Below, piece by piece: positions 43,569-56,881 of a DNA stretch of 64,000 nucleotides. The notes under the pieces were generated by a model. That model had not been told where the DNA came from. It was given only the letters and a program-made list of their open reading frames with translations, and did not search any database. Location of the stretch: the NCBI GenBank assembly GCA_013433145.1, contig CM024188.1, positions 9,538,345-9,602,344 on the forward strand. Reading direction: 5' to 3'. Positions within the stretch are counted from its first letter, which is position 1. Each line of letters starts with the position of its first letter. This DNA is from Ascaris suum (lineage: Eukaryota > Nematoda > Chromadorea > Rhabditida > Ascarididae). A program made the position numbers and the translations under genes.

Positions 43569-46421
43569 TCACAAGTGTAAATGTTTCCTCGCCTCCTGCA
43601 GCCTTTTGCGCATATCCAACACCCTGCGCTCCTGCTGCTGTATGTCCTGCTCGTTCACCGTGACTGCCTGCAAATGAAACAATTTTCTCCACTACTCTGA
43701 ACCTCTACCATTGAATATGTTTAATGTGCGTCTGAAAAACACTTGTACTACGACGGGTAGTTTGCTGCACAAAACTACACTATACTCTGAACACGCCACA
43801 CATGGTGCTACCAATCCTCATATTAAGAGAGGAAGAGGGGGCAGGCCAACCCCCAAATTACGGAGGTGGCGTGGGTCAATCCCACATTACCGGAGGGAGC
43901 TGGGTTGCTTTGTTTTCACCGCGTTTCATTTTCCGAACCCATTACACTGATCGCTTTATTAATACTTTGAACAATATTACAGTTGTTGAATCCGTCGTAC
44001 TCAAAAGATACACAAAAAAGGCGCACAAATTCAACGTTCCGGTTTTCCGGAAGTGACCAGTATTAGGCACAGATGTTGTAAAATATCTAGTCATTTCCGG
44101 ATGGCAAGCAAAAATTACAGGAATTGCACACCCATAACCTTAGTAACAAATACCATTTAATTCTTTTGAGAACTCTTCAGGTAAACAAAGAACACATCCC
44201 CAAGAAATAAAGGGTGCGCCTGGGAGGAAGCTTTATGGTAATAAACGCCGCGAGGCGAATTGTGACTTCTTGGCCGCATATATGCATATCATTCATTGAA
44301 AATGAGGCGGAGGGTTAATCACTTCATCGATACCAGTAAAATATAACTGATGTGGTCATTTGGTTAATAAATCGAAACTGATGGACACACAAGCATACAA
44401 TTTCGCCGTAACTCGACCTTCTTTGAAAGCTTGCTAAGAAAAACGCTATGACGAATTATCTAATGAAAACGTTAGCCCTGGAAACACATTGGTCGTTTTT
44501 AATTCATAACTCTCTGTGGCTGGCATAGAAAGTCTTATGTTACACTATGACTATCCTTCCCAAGCACTGACACGACGAAAGATTCCGGGTACTGTTCTAC
44601 AACTCTATTAAAAGCTGAATAGAAACACTATCGCATCCCTGGAGTGTCACACTTGTATGTTCTGTTTGCTCAGTTCCATATTTAAACCCCGAGCCACCTT
44701 CAAAACAGGAGCACTGTGCATGCCTCAAGCGCTTCCTTAAAACACTTTACTTGCTACAACTTTTTGCGATAGGACTATACTACCTCGTACTTTTGTGCCT
44801 TCGGATACATTCGTTTTGCGTTTAAATTTCTAACCAGAACAAAGACAAAACGTTGTTTTCGACTGTACAGCTGAACATGCACAGAAAACGACACTGATCC
44901 AGGCTGCTTTCAGGCAAGTGTCTATAAAACAACTCTCGCCCCCATCGATCAAATATACCTGCAAATGTTTTGAGAAAATCATCTCACATAAACGAACGAC
45001 TCACTCCTCAAACTGGGAAAAACGAAAAACCTGGCAAACTCTTTAATCATTTACTCCCCAGCACTCTCATCCATTACAAATGTAACAGACAGAACAGCGG
45101 CAATAAAATTATAACTCCAAACGAGCAAGTATTAAATAAGATAAAAGTATCTACCTGCACAAAAGGCTGATCAATGTTCGTGTTGACCGAAGGATTTGAA
45201 TCGAGTTGTTTTTTGGTTGCCGTCTGCCCAGTGACAGCACCCGAACAAAACCCATGCAATGCAGAACACAGCGAGGCTGCGGACGCATCAGGACCGAGCA
45301 CTGCCAGTGCCGGTTCCATCTTACCTGCGAGGTTTAGGCGTTGTGCGATGTGCTCGTTAGGATCGGTCATTACGCGGTCTGCACTACACATCGGTACCAT
45401 CGCACATGCACCTTCCAATGCTTTCGCCCAGAACATCTTAACTTCGATTGTTTACAGCATGCATCGTGCAGAAACCGCAATCTCACCACTTACTATGTTC
45501 CTTGAAGTGCCAACTTTTGCTGCCCGTTCTGGAAACTTGCATGCCCACCTTCCAAATGTCTTATTCCACTTCAAACAATGTTAGCAACGCTGCTGTGAGT
45601 TATGGGCTCATTGACTAAATAAAGTAGATGGCCAACTCAGAAAAAAACAAAACTAAGGCTAAGGTCAATTCTGTTAACAAGTGGTGGGTAAAGAGGGATG
45701 AGAGATAGTGAAAACTCGTGTGAACCATCGAAATTGGCTTTACGCGACTGGGCCCAATTTTCGGCCCTTAGTGGCACCTAACTTGGTTTAGACTCTTATA
45801 ATTCTACGCACCATTAGCTCAAATATATTCGACATGACGCTTTGTGAAGAAGAATTTCTCATCATATGCGAACGATAGAAGTGAATTCACATGGCCACAA
45901 CTTCACCACCGCTTCACACTCAAAGCAAAACTTCTTTGCGCTGATAACGGGGCTAGTGGCGTGCAAAAGTAAACTGGTGACAAGTAATACAGAAAGAGAA
46001 CATCCAAACAAGGTCCAAAGTTGCAGTGACACCATTAAAAAGGCTGGAAACTCGAGTGGGCATCACCATCACGTACGACTGCGACCCTCAATGTCTCGGC
46101 ATATGAAAATAAGTGTCTCAGCAGCGAGGTTTTCCACCCTCAGTAAAGCTGCCAAAAAAGTACCTGTCTCGGTTTATCAGCTTTAGCTTTCGGCCCGATC
46201 GCACCCCTCTTCAATTGTTCGGGAGTTGGATTCTTCGTTTCGCGACTGGTCGTATGTACTAGAGTAACCGGCTGTTTGAATATCGAGACCGTCTTCCTCC
46301 ACGGAGCATTCATGGGTCCATCAAAACCGCTCTTCGCAATGACCGTACTCCGATCCTTGCCCTTGGAGCCTCGTTTCGTCACCGAAAGGTTGCCTGCTTC
46401 GGACCCTTTCGTGCGACCCAT
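43569..46421 (-). CDS. mbd-2: MBD2/3-type NuRD subunit lacking the MBD (three exons, 212 aa)
   Basis: Exons: 46421-46164 (86 codons), 45436-45155 (94 codons) and 43667-43569 (32 codons plus TGA), all phase 0. Exon 1 has WRKTVSIFKQPVTLVHTTSR, matching the SIFKQPVT block of vertebrate MBD2/MBD3, and ends DKPRQ. Exon 2 continues MFWAKALEGA and ends NIDQPFVQ, matching QLFWEKRLQGL and LNTSQPLCK. Exon 3, AVTVNEQDIQQQERRVLDMR, matches the C-terminal coiled coil that pairs with p66/GATAD2. An in-frame TGA lies 12 bases before the ATG, so the start is credible unless an upstream exon splices in. The protein would scaffold the NuRD histone-deacetylase and remodelling complex in the nucleus. No methyl-CpG-binding domain is encoded, as I recall is also true of the reduced C. 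elegans protein. Confidence 0.9.
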
Positions 46422-48322
<1,901 letters not shown>

Positions 48323-48502
48323 CCCAAGTCTGTGCCTCAAGTTTATGACCTCTTACAAAGGGCCATTTCTGAAGGCATGGTTACGGCAACTCCAATTTCA
48401 CAATGTCTGCGCAACCTTTGCAGTGCTCGCCGGTTATCTGTGCCAAGGACTATCACATGTGTCAACTGCGCTGACCGTTGGCCTGGGTCGACCGTATCGG
48501 CG
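48323..48502 (+). CDS. candidate exon, weakly MED23-like
   Basis: A 60-codon frame bounded by AACACAG and a good donor, GTAAAAG, phase 0 at both ends. It begins PKSVPQVYDLLQRAISEGMV and continues TATPISQCLRN. From memory this resembles the human Mediator subunit MED23 segment PKRISFLYDCLAMAVETGLL in spacing and in the PK, YD and G positions. The remainder, after about residue 28, does not match, and an earlier donor is possible. C. elegans sur-2 encodes MED23. It is a single short alignment made by eye, so treat the identity as a hypothesis and the exon as only moderately supported. Confidence 0.3.
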
Positions 48503-49586
48503 GTAAAAGTTCACTTACAAAGTACGCAGACTCTGTTACAATATATGCCATTCCCGTTCTGTAGGCTCTCTTGCACTCAACTTCCTTCCTAAGCGTCCAG
48601 CTTCCTTTTACACGCCTTCATTTCAGCGCTCGATCGTCCAGCTAAGTAGGTTGGATGGATTTCAAAATAGACATCAGGAAAACCACGGAAGATAGGCGCA
48701 CAACATTCGCCACAATAGAAAATGGCAATCTTTTAGGCAAAAACTGTTTGTCCGATGACTCTACAGTCATTGGGCCCCATTGCGGTACCCAAGACTTTGG
48801 TCTTAGCTTTTCATGAAAGTTTTTAAAACATTAAAACATGCTAAGCGTGAACCTCGACTTCGATACTTCCAACCCTCATTTCCATCCACTCTATGGGCTT
48901 CGATCTGAGATAATGATCAAAAGTTATTTATGAGCTCTTTTTTCGACACGCTCAGCACAGATAACGCATTCACTCTTGAGGGATGCGAAGCATCGGTTTA
49001 GCAAGAAATAATTCCCAGGAATTTCTTCCTTACGTTCAAATGGCGCGATACAGTGGCGTGTAACGGAGCCTAAGTAAAAGGGAGTCTCGCCTCCTCGAAT
49101 GAAACAAGTTAGTGCTGCATTTTAGCAAACAGCCGAAAATTAACAAGCAGAAAAATACGCCACAAAGACTGGCATTATGTGTGCCTCTTCACTTCTGGCC
49201 ATTTCACCAACTAGTACCATAAATTTCTAGTAGACAGCTCAGTGATATGCTTATCAGTTATACGCTCGTATTTTAACCGACCCGACCATTCGCACGAACC
49301 TTTCGAAACAAATTCTTATTCTGTGACCCAACTGGTGTGAAGTGAGAACCCGATCGATTGCTAGATGCATGCCTTTATCCTTTCAGGGTTGAAGGTTCGA
49401 CTGGAATATTGGTAGGAGAACCTGAGATGTGTACTATAAAAGCCAAGTGTCCTGACTCAAGCTTCAGTGGCTCCTAAGTTGAGGTACCGGTTGAATCAAC
49501 AGATAGATATCTAACCTTAGCTCAAATCTAGAAGACCACAAACCTATGGGACTATATGGATAGCACGTGTGGGATATGGGTCTTAG

Positions 49587-49776
49587 AAGTGGTCACAGCC
49601 GATAATAAAGTCGATCCTCAGGTTCAGCGCCTCCGAGAACCTCGCCGAACCCACTTTATTGACAGTCCGGAGCTTCAAATCTTGAATGCATATGGATGCT
49701 ACTTGGGGAAGACGGATCCCAGAACTGGCTGCAGCCAAAAATACAATCAATATTCAAGTTCACTGCATCGGTAAAC
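49587..49776 (+). repeat. duplicated exon-like block
   Basis: The segments starting at 49587 and 49723 (54 bases each, 136 apart) are about two thirds identical without gaps. They translate to KWSQPIIKSILRFSASEN and NWLQPKIQSIFKFTASVN. The first follows TCTTAG and the second is followed by the donor-like GTAAAC. The two lie in different frames, as separate exons would. No family recognised. Confidence 0.45.
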
Positions 49777-50191
49777 ACCATACAAAAATGTAAGGTCCGA
49801 GTTTTGTGCTTTCAGGCGACAGCCACTTGCCAACTGAAATCCCGGCGCCTTGTTCAGTACATCCAGAAGCAGCGCTTTCATCAAGGGCACCTGTGAAAGT
49901 TGACTAATTTGGCCATCTCATATTTCATCGGCCACCCACGTCTTTGGATTGTCATATGCTATGCTTAAGCTTAAATGCTTCGCGTCTGAGGGGAGTCGGG
50001 AGCTGCAAAGGTTCAAAAAAAGGTTTTAGGATGGAAGTGAGAAAGTAAATGGTAGCATGTTCCACGGACAGCAAGCAGGATTGAAGAGGCAATATCACTC
50101 AACTGCAAACATTCCAAAATAGGCACAAGCATATTCCCAAACAACATTTGCCCATCGTCGTGAGAACCTATTGGAGGCTGATTAAATAAAG

Positions 50192-50683
50192 GCTCATGGT
50201 GAAAAATGCCGCACTTCGCTAACTGCCGAACTCAGCAACTTGAGCGCGACGCAACATGCTCGCCTTGCGCACTTCGACCACCATTGCCGCGCCCATTCTC
50301 ACAACTCCATTGCATTTATGCACTACTACATTCGTGCTGGGCACATTGCAATGCTGCCAGCTCTACGGTAAATCCACATTCGTTGCGGGTCTCCTCATTG
50401 AAGTGTTGAAGCCAAATGCCGGCTCCCGAACGAAAATATTTCGTTTCTGCTTTTCCCCTCTCAGTTCGCCATCTATTCCCCTTCGCGTCTCTGCATAGGA
50501 AGTTATGGAGAGTGAAGACTGCCTCTGCGGTTCTTTATCACTTGCAGCGGCAACATCTTCTGAGTTGTTATGCGATTCTCTTAGGCGACCGATTTAAAGC
50601 AGAAGAAAGAAGAGTCAGCTTCGAAGGCAATTCTTCACTGGTCGGAGGTACCAACATCGTTCGCCATTTCCTAATCAAGAAGG
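50192..50683 (+). CDS. two phase-matched candidate exons, unknown protein
   Basis: Exon 50192-50367 contains HNSIAFMHYYIRAGHIAMLP and ends ALR at a good donor, GTAAAT, in phase 2. Exon 50499-50683 (acceptor TCTGCATAG) starts with the one base that completes Arg and continues KLWRVKTASAVLYHLQRQHL then LLSCYAIL. The 131-bp intron is compact. The phase match, amphipathic helical character and clean splice sites support real coding sequence. I do not recognise the protein; it is probably soluble and alpha-helical. It may belong to the same plus-strand gene as the exon at 48323, but the linking exons are not established. The donor at 50684 (GTGAAA) is weak. Confidence 0.4.
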
Positions 50684-52649
50684 GTGAAAAAGAAGGGAGG
50701 AGGAGAACGAGGAGGCAAGATGAGACATGCTGTTTGACACATTAGCTGGCCTGTCCTGGCCGACATATCAAAGTTGTCAACGCAAGAAATGAACTAGTCC
50801 ATGCTCGTTGACTGCAAATGGCCCGTTGAGTGTCTGAGACCAAACAACCATGCAACTAGAGCATAAACCGATGAGTTTTAGCAGACAGCGCTGATATGAC
50901 TTAATATACTTTTATGAGACGCAAACCTGACGCATTTTTAGCGCCTCATTGGTGACGTTCGAAGCAGCAACAGCCTCGCGTAACGTTAGTGCAGAGCTTC
51001 CAAGCAAGACTACATGGCAGTCGAGTGTTCAACGCAAAGGGCATGCCACTAAGACAACAAACTTCACTTACTACTGCTTCCTTGTTTCAAAGAAGCTGAC
51101 GCCTCTTACTTTAGAGGCGAATTCTTCTCTGTCCCCTCCTTGGCAAACGTCCAGGATGTGAGGTACCTCAATCTTCGCAGGACTGGCAGCTGAGACGAGA
51201 ATTCACCCTCCTTTGTAGGGGTGGCGACCTGTTAGTGGAATTTAGTTGTCATCATGTGTAACACTGTGGTTCTTGACGCACGAGGGAACGCGAGTTAATA
51301 GTCAGATGACAATGTGCTTTATGAAGTGTGACAACTACACTTAGTGTGGCAATACTGATATCTGTCCTCACTCTGAATTCATTTCATTCGCAAGTGTGAA
51401 TTAACCCTATAATGTAAGCATTATAAGATACACAACTGCACTCACAAACTGTATACAGTAGACTGTACATACGAAAAGTTGTCGAAATTATTTATGAAGT
51501 TACAGGCAACCAGCGGAAATCATCTAAAAAGAATTTCCCACGAACTCCTGTGGATGAGACTTTTTCGATGTCCGTTTGGGTTTAGCAGTTTTCAATCGAC
51601 CACGATAGCGCAAAGCTGCTTTTCTCCTCCAAAAAAATCTCATCGTTTGCTATCGACATCTCGCACCGAAAACCGACCGGGTTCTTTGCGAAAGCGTCCC
51701 AACGAAAAATTCTCTTCCTGTCACCTTGTGTGCCGAAGCAATGCGCTTTGCAGTGAAACGATGCGAAAGTCACAAAGATCGAAGAAACACTACTGCTTTC
51801 AACAGAAATCTTGACACAAATCATCTGGACTACGTGCCTGAAAGGCCTTGAATCAGCTGACGACGGGAGGATAGAGAAGTCTTTGAGACGACACAGCGAA
51901 TCCCATAATCCCCATAATATTCGATCAAAGATATTGAAGAGATATGCAAATGTGGTGAATGTAGGTTATGATGTTGCATTAAGAATGCAGACATCGATTA
52001 AGCAGTCACTCTGTGTTAAGCTCGTAAAGTTCCTTCTTAGGAAATGTCACCCACGCACCGTTGTTCATTTGGACAAACAACTGCATGCAGTTCCTATCCC
52101 GATCACTATCACCTCACTGGCAATATCCTTGCTCGGTCCTAGCAACGCCTGTAAATGCCATTCGCACCTTCTTTCACCCCATACTTTAACAGCACAATTG
52201 ACCACGATACCATTCCAAGTCACTGCCGCAGAGGATTTTTGTGTAACTGAACCGAAACACGAAATCCAATATCCCTGCCGTGTTTGCCCACAGTTATCGT
52301 ACCTACCACTGCCAAAAAAAAAACATCCAGTACTTTCCGACTGTGCGCTTTTATTTCATTATTCATGTGCTGCAATATTTCATGAAAACGCTCGACAACA
52401 AAAAGGACATTAATATCTTCGTCAGCCGGCGTTCACACCATCTTCAGCTTAGAGTGAGACCGAACAGATTACGTTCGAATTCATTTATCACACCTTCGTG
52501 AGCGAATAATCGGAACAGAAAAACATGAACACTGAGGCCTTCGCAGAACGACCACAGCGCTAAAAGGGAACAGTGAGAGGAAGTATCGATGTGGCACTCG
52601 GTATAAAGCCGCTTTATACAATCTTAAGCCGATGCTTCCTGCATATAGC
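50684..52649. other. interval upstream of the epimerase 3' end; no recognised gene
   Basis: A 111-codon frame (51479-51814) and a 200-codon plus-strand frame (51811-52413) are open but carry no recognisable domain. The part NIRSKILKRYANVVNV looks protein-like. The end of the interval is the 3' flank of the minus-strand epimerase gene, so convergent genes are possible. Confidence 0.35.
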
Positions 52650-53936
52650 TCACTCCTGCTCCAATTCGACGAGCACTCCACCGCAGTCCTTCGGGTGTAG
52701 GAACATCACCGGCTTGCCATGTGCACCAATCTTCGTCTCTTTTGCCAGCGTTCTGATGCCCAGCTTTTTCACTTCAGCAACTGCCTGAAGCGTTTCATGA
52801 TCCAGCCACTAGAGAATTGCGGAGAACATGGAGACAGCAACGTGGGACTTTAGAGATGGCAAAGATGCTAATATCACTGAGAAAACGAGTCCAGTACAGC
52901 AAAGGTTTACCTTTGCTTCTCTGTGAGCGTTAGTCTCGTAAGCAACGTTGTTGTAACAAACGAAGAATAACATCTCACGAAACGGTTTTCAACCGAACAC
53001 TACCAACTATTCAAAGAAAAAAAAACAACTTTTGTTGATATATTGATGATATATCTAACAAACGTTGTAAAAAAGCTCTTAACATAATTTTGATGTACCT
53101 TTGAATTCACTGAATGCAGTTTTCATTGCAATGTTCAAAAGCCTTCTTTTCCCCTTGATATTTAGTCGCCAATCCATGAGGTTTTGAATTTTTCAGCATC
53201 AGCAAATGAAGACCGAAACTATGGGCGAGGGAACAGAAGGGAAGGGCTTCTTCACGTATGCCGCTGTGATTTAGAATGCCCTTGCATCTCCTTATGAAAG
53301 ATGCCTACAATGGATTATTTTTTCATAGGCGCACGTATTTATCACTTCGCCTGAAGTGCTTGGGCTTTCGTTCGTTGGTTTCTGTTCCCGCTCAATGCCA
53401 AAGTTTGGCAAATAGATGGCGAAAGCATCTCATACCTTATCAATGTGGTTGACTTCTATGCAGATGTGGTGCATACCGCCTTGCTTGTTCTTGTCGAGGA
53501 AGGCCTGAATCGGACTATTATCGCCATAAGGATGAAGTAACTCCAGTTTTGTGTTCGGCAGCTCCACAAATACTGTGTAGACGCCGTGTTCCGGTTGTGG
53601 CTAAATGTACAAATCATGCAACTTCCAATTCTCCCTTATAAAGAAAGCCAAAATGACAACGAGCCAAAATCTTATTGCCTAGCACCACTTCACTTCTAAA
53701 AAGCTTTCAGTTCGTCATAATGCCGACAACAATAAAATCGTCTCTATCAAAACGAAGCTCATACAGAAGTTCTAGTCATAACTTTTCGCCGAGCAGCTAT
53801 ATTAGCTTACCACTTTCTCGCTGACTTTAGCGCCAAGATCCTGGTAAAACTTGGCCGATTTGTCGAGATCAGGCGTAGCAATAGCGACATGGTTCAAACG
53901 ACCGAGAAGACCAACGAGCGGGTGCGAACTAAACTT
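52650..53936 (-). CDS. mce-1: methylmalonyl-CoA epimerase, conserved exons
   Basis: Exons: 53936-53811, 53600-53436 and 52808-52650, all phase 0 (149 codons and TGA). They encode GRLNHVAIATPDLDKSAKFY, VPQPEHGVYTVFVELPNTKL, GGMHHICIEV and FLHPKDCGGVLVELEQE. These are the glyoxalase/VOC-fold repeats of the epimerase; the metal ligands are His in NHVAIA, His in MHHICIE and Glu in LVELE. The enzyme interconverts (S)- and (R)-methylmalonyl-CoA in mitochondrial propionate metabolism. The 5' end is unresolved. Either an upstream transit-peptide exon joins at the ATATTGCAG acceptor before 53936, or the frame runs back to an ATG at 54026 (MRNKDAKKRE...), giving a basic leader. Only catalytic exons are claimed. 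Confidence 0.92.
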
Positions 53937-56508
53937 CTGCAATATTGTTCCGCTCAATCGCAACCACAGAAAACTTGCAAAGACGAAGGAAAGAATCTCT
54001 CTCTTTTTGGCATCCTTATTACGCATAAGCGCATTAACCACACTACAGCACAAATCTACAGAAATAACATCAGCAAATAACTAATACTTTCTTCAAAAAT
54101 GCGATATTTGTGGTTACCAAAATCGCTATTATAGGTGAAGAAAATCGGTATTTGCGTTTCATCAAACACCTCCGTCACAATTTTCCAGTTTTACAAGAAA
54201 CGCTCCACACGTAGGATTCATCAGTGCTCTCTTTGAAAAGGTGCAGCTAATGCCCACCAGTACCTTAACAAACGTTCTCCCTCACTAGCCATCACCGACT
54301 GCTTACATGTGAAAGATGGGGCACGAATCTGTCACGAATGGTTCAAGAGCAGGTGTGTCCACCTCTTCACCGGAATATGCAATCATGTAAACTGAATACC
54401 GATGATAACATATGGGAACAAATGGAAATCGACGAAAGAGGAAATGGAAATCGATGTTTGCATTCGTTTAAAATAAAACGAAATGCAGTTTCACTTCAAA
54501 ATTAGGACTGAACGATCATTTTACGTGCGTCACAGAAAGCTTCGTCATTCATTTTAAGGCATGCGTAATGGACGATGTGAGTGATAGCTGCGATAAGCTC
54601 ACAGCAGCGGCGATAAAAACTAAGCACGAAAGCTTTAAAAACAAAGAAAGAGCCACAACGACCTATTAAACAAACAGCGTCATGTTCACTTCACCCAAAA
54701 ACACTGCTTGTAAATCGTAGCTGGAAGTCAAAACTTGAAAACTGAAAGCTGCTAAAAGAAAGAATAGAAATTAAAAATGCGAATCATTAAATTCAAAGTC
54801 ACTTAGCTGACTTAAAGTGACCCACAAAACTCTCACTTTTCAGTTGCCATGACTTGCAAAATCAAACATTTTAGGCGTTTTACAAGTGCTTTAACCCGAA
54901 AACCATTTAACCAAGAAATATAAAACTTGCGGGTATAACGTAGACAATAGTAAGACTTTATATAGCAAGCCTTAAGTTCATTCATCAATTTCGGGAAGAG
55001 TTACGGACATTCAGAATGGAGCGCCCCTGATCTGGAGTATTCTCAGCCGTTCAGACTTTCACATTAGATCGGCTCAACCCTCCCCCCCCCTTCCAAAAAA
55101 AAAAGATTCCTTGTTGACGACTTGTACGGTCGATCGCATCTGTTGAAACACGAGTGCATTAGATGAAAGAGGTCGATCTGGGGAGCAGAACTGCCAAAGC
55201 GAGTATAGTGCCACCTCCTCTGACGCATATTTGAATTTACTTTTTTATCATTAGCGATTCTTCAGTTCCAGTTTTTGAATGCCCATAAAAACGTTGGCCT
55301 TTTTTTAAAACTTTTCAAATCAACTATTATCAAACGAATTTTATTTTCCAGTTCTTGTTAGAACTGATCATTAAAAACTTATAAATTTGCAGTAATTCGA
55401 AAGTGGAAGGGATGGGGAGCAGGAATGGTACTCATATGCAGCAAAATCAGACATTTGCATCCTGTGGTGTCGGTTAAAACATAGAAAGAAGGACGGCCAA
55501 GACAATAAGTCGGCTATGAAAGAAAATGAATGAACACATAGGCTGTGAAGGAAAACGACAAGACAACACAATCAAAACTGCGAAATTTTGAAATTCCGTA
55601 TGGAATCTAACGAGCTGGCGCAATAACGCACAATGAAACTAACGACTGCTCCTTCCATAAACCGAATCACCAACCTTGTCCAGTATTCAGGATCTCCGTA
55701 CCTTCCTCCTCCACTGGGCGGGGGGGAGGGGGGAGGGGGGATCGGAAAGGTGGAGAGTGGAAGGGGAAGAGAACTTGAAGGGTCGCCCACATGTAGTTTA
55801 TTTATACACTTCAACAATATTTTAGGTTGCCAACAAAACATTGGCAATTACCCTCTATCTCCGACAGATAACGGAGCACGAAGATTTACTGTTTTCGTTA
55901 TAAGCAGGTAAAGGGACCGTAAGTTCTTTGGTGGGTTCAGCGCACTACCATGCCCGCTATACCCACCAATCCTGGCAACTTCAGTGGTAGCGAAAACTTT
56001 AGTGGGTTCCCAAGTGAAAACGCCGGATAGGAAGATAGACAAGAACGCACGCGCCCATACGCTCAAACACAAATACAAATAAGTGGTCATGCACCTTGCA
56101 GAAGTGCACAGAAACATGTTACCATAGGAAAAAATATTGCCCAAACCAATAATAAGTGGGAAAAACACTTACTCGTGCGGAAATGGATCGTGCGGCAGTA
56201 CTAACAATGGCGAGAACTTTTGAGCAGTTCATGATACACCTGCAAAGGTTGCTCGATTTCAAGAATCCACAAACACACAACGTGCACGTCGCCCTAAAAT
56301 ATATGCATACGTATACAAGATATCACGTGTTTTGTGCATATAAATGTATACACGCATAAGCATATATGTTCTACCGTGAACGCTCAAAAAATGACCATAA
56401 AGCAGCTCAATTACGAAGAAGTACAGTAGTAGTGAGTTTCGAAATGATAGAAGATCAACGAGAGCTTCTGTGGCCATTGAGCACCATCTGGAAATCTTAA
56501 TTTCGGCC
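53937..56508. other. 5' flank of the epimerase gene
   Basis: May contain the missing transit-peptide exon of the epimerase. Otherwise it holds a poly-C run near 55080, a G-rich cluster at 55716 and the 3' flank of the minus-strand gene end at 56509. No other gene recognised. Confidence 0.4.
55716..55740 (+). other. G-rich cluster, potential G-quadruplex
   Basis: Four or more runs of at least three G separated by single C or A bases fit the simple G-quadruplex pattern. It lies about 1.8 kb upstream of the first conserved epimerase exon. Confidence 0.7.
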
Positions 56509-56881
56509 TCAGATTCCAACGACATTCGCCTCGGGCGACTCGAACAAGTTCCCATCCTCCCCGATATCGCGCTCAACCAGAGCTGCTCCGCTGATTGCAT
56601 CAGCTACCAGCTCATGCTCGCTTGCCAAGACGACTGCTACCCGTGGTATAAAATCTGCCCGTTCTATGTATGCCACGCAAGAGTTTTCATCCCATGTTGC
56701 CAGTTTTAATTGAAGAGGTGCAGCCAAAACGAAGTTGAAGCCTCTTGGCTTCTGTTTCGCTGCGTTATATACGAGCTGCAACGGACATATTTGGTCAGGT
56801 GGTGCATGCAATGCTACGAGTCCACATCAGGCGCTGCACCGATGGGATAGCGAGTCCCTCGAGCGTATCCAACTTCAGCAG
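56509..56881 (-). CDS. 3' end of an unidentified gene (two exons)
   Basis: Exon 56881-56840 (LLKLDTLEGLAIPS, acceptor TATATCAG, donor GTGCAG) joins in phase 0, across a 64-bp intron, to exon 56775-56509 (acceptor CCGTTGCAG). The latter encodes LVYNAAKQKPRGFNFVLAAP, then LATWDENSCVAYIERADFIP, ASEHELVADAISGAALVERD and TGA after NVVGI. Composition (alternating hydrophobic strands, acidic helices, few rare residues) is strongly protein-like, and the intron has typical nematode size. I cannot name the family. It appears to be a soluble alpha/beta protein. Upstream exons should lie beyond 56881 on the minus strand. The overlapping plus-strand 205-codon frame is taken as its shadow. Confidence 0.5.

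Noticed and set aside
45174..45584. 136-codon plus-strand open frame
   Set aside because: It is antisense to exon 2 of the MBD2/3-type gene.
51811..52413. 200-codon plus-strand open frame
   Set aside because: No recognisable family and no supporting splice sites. Part looks protein-like, but this is too little to call a gene.
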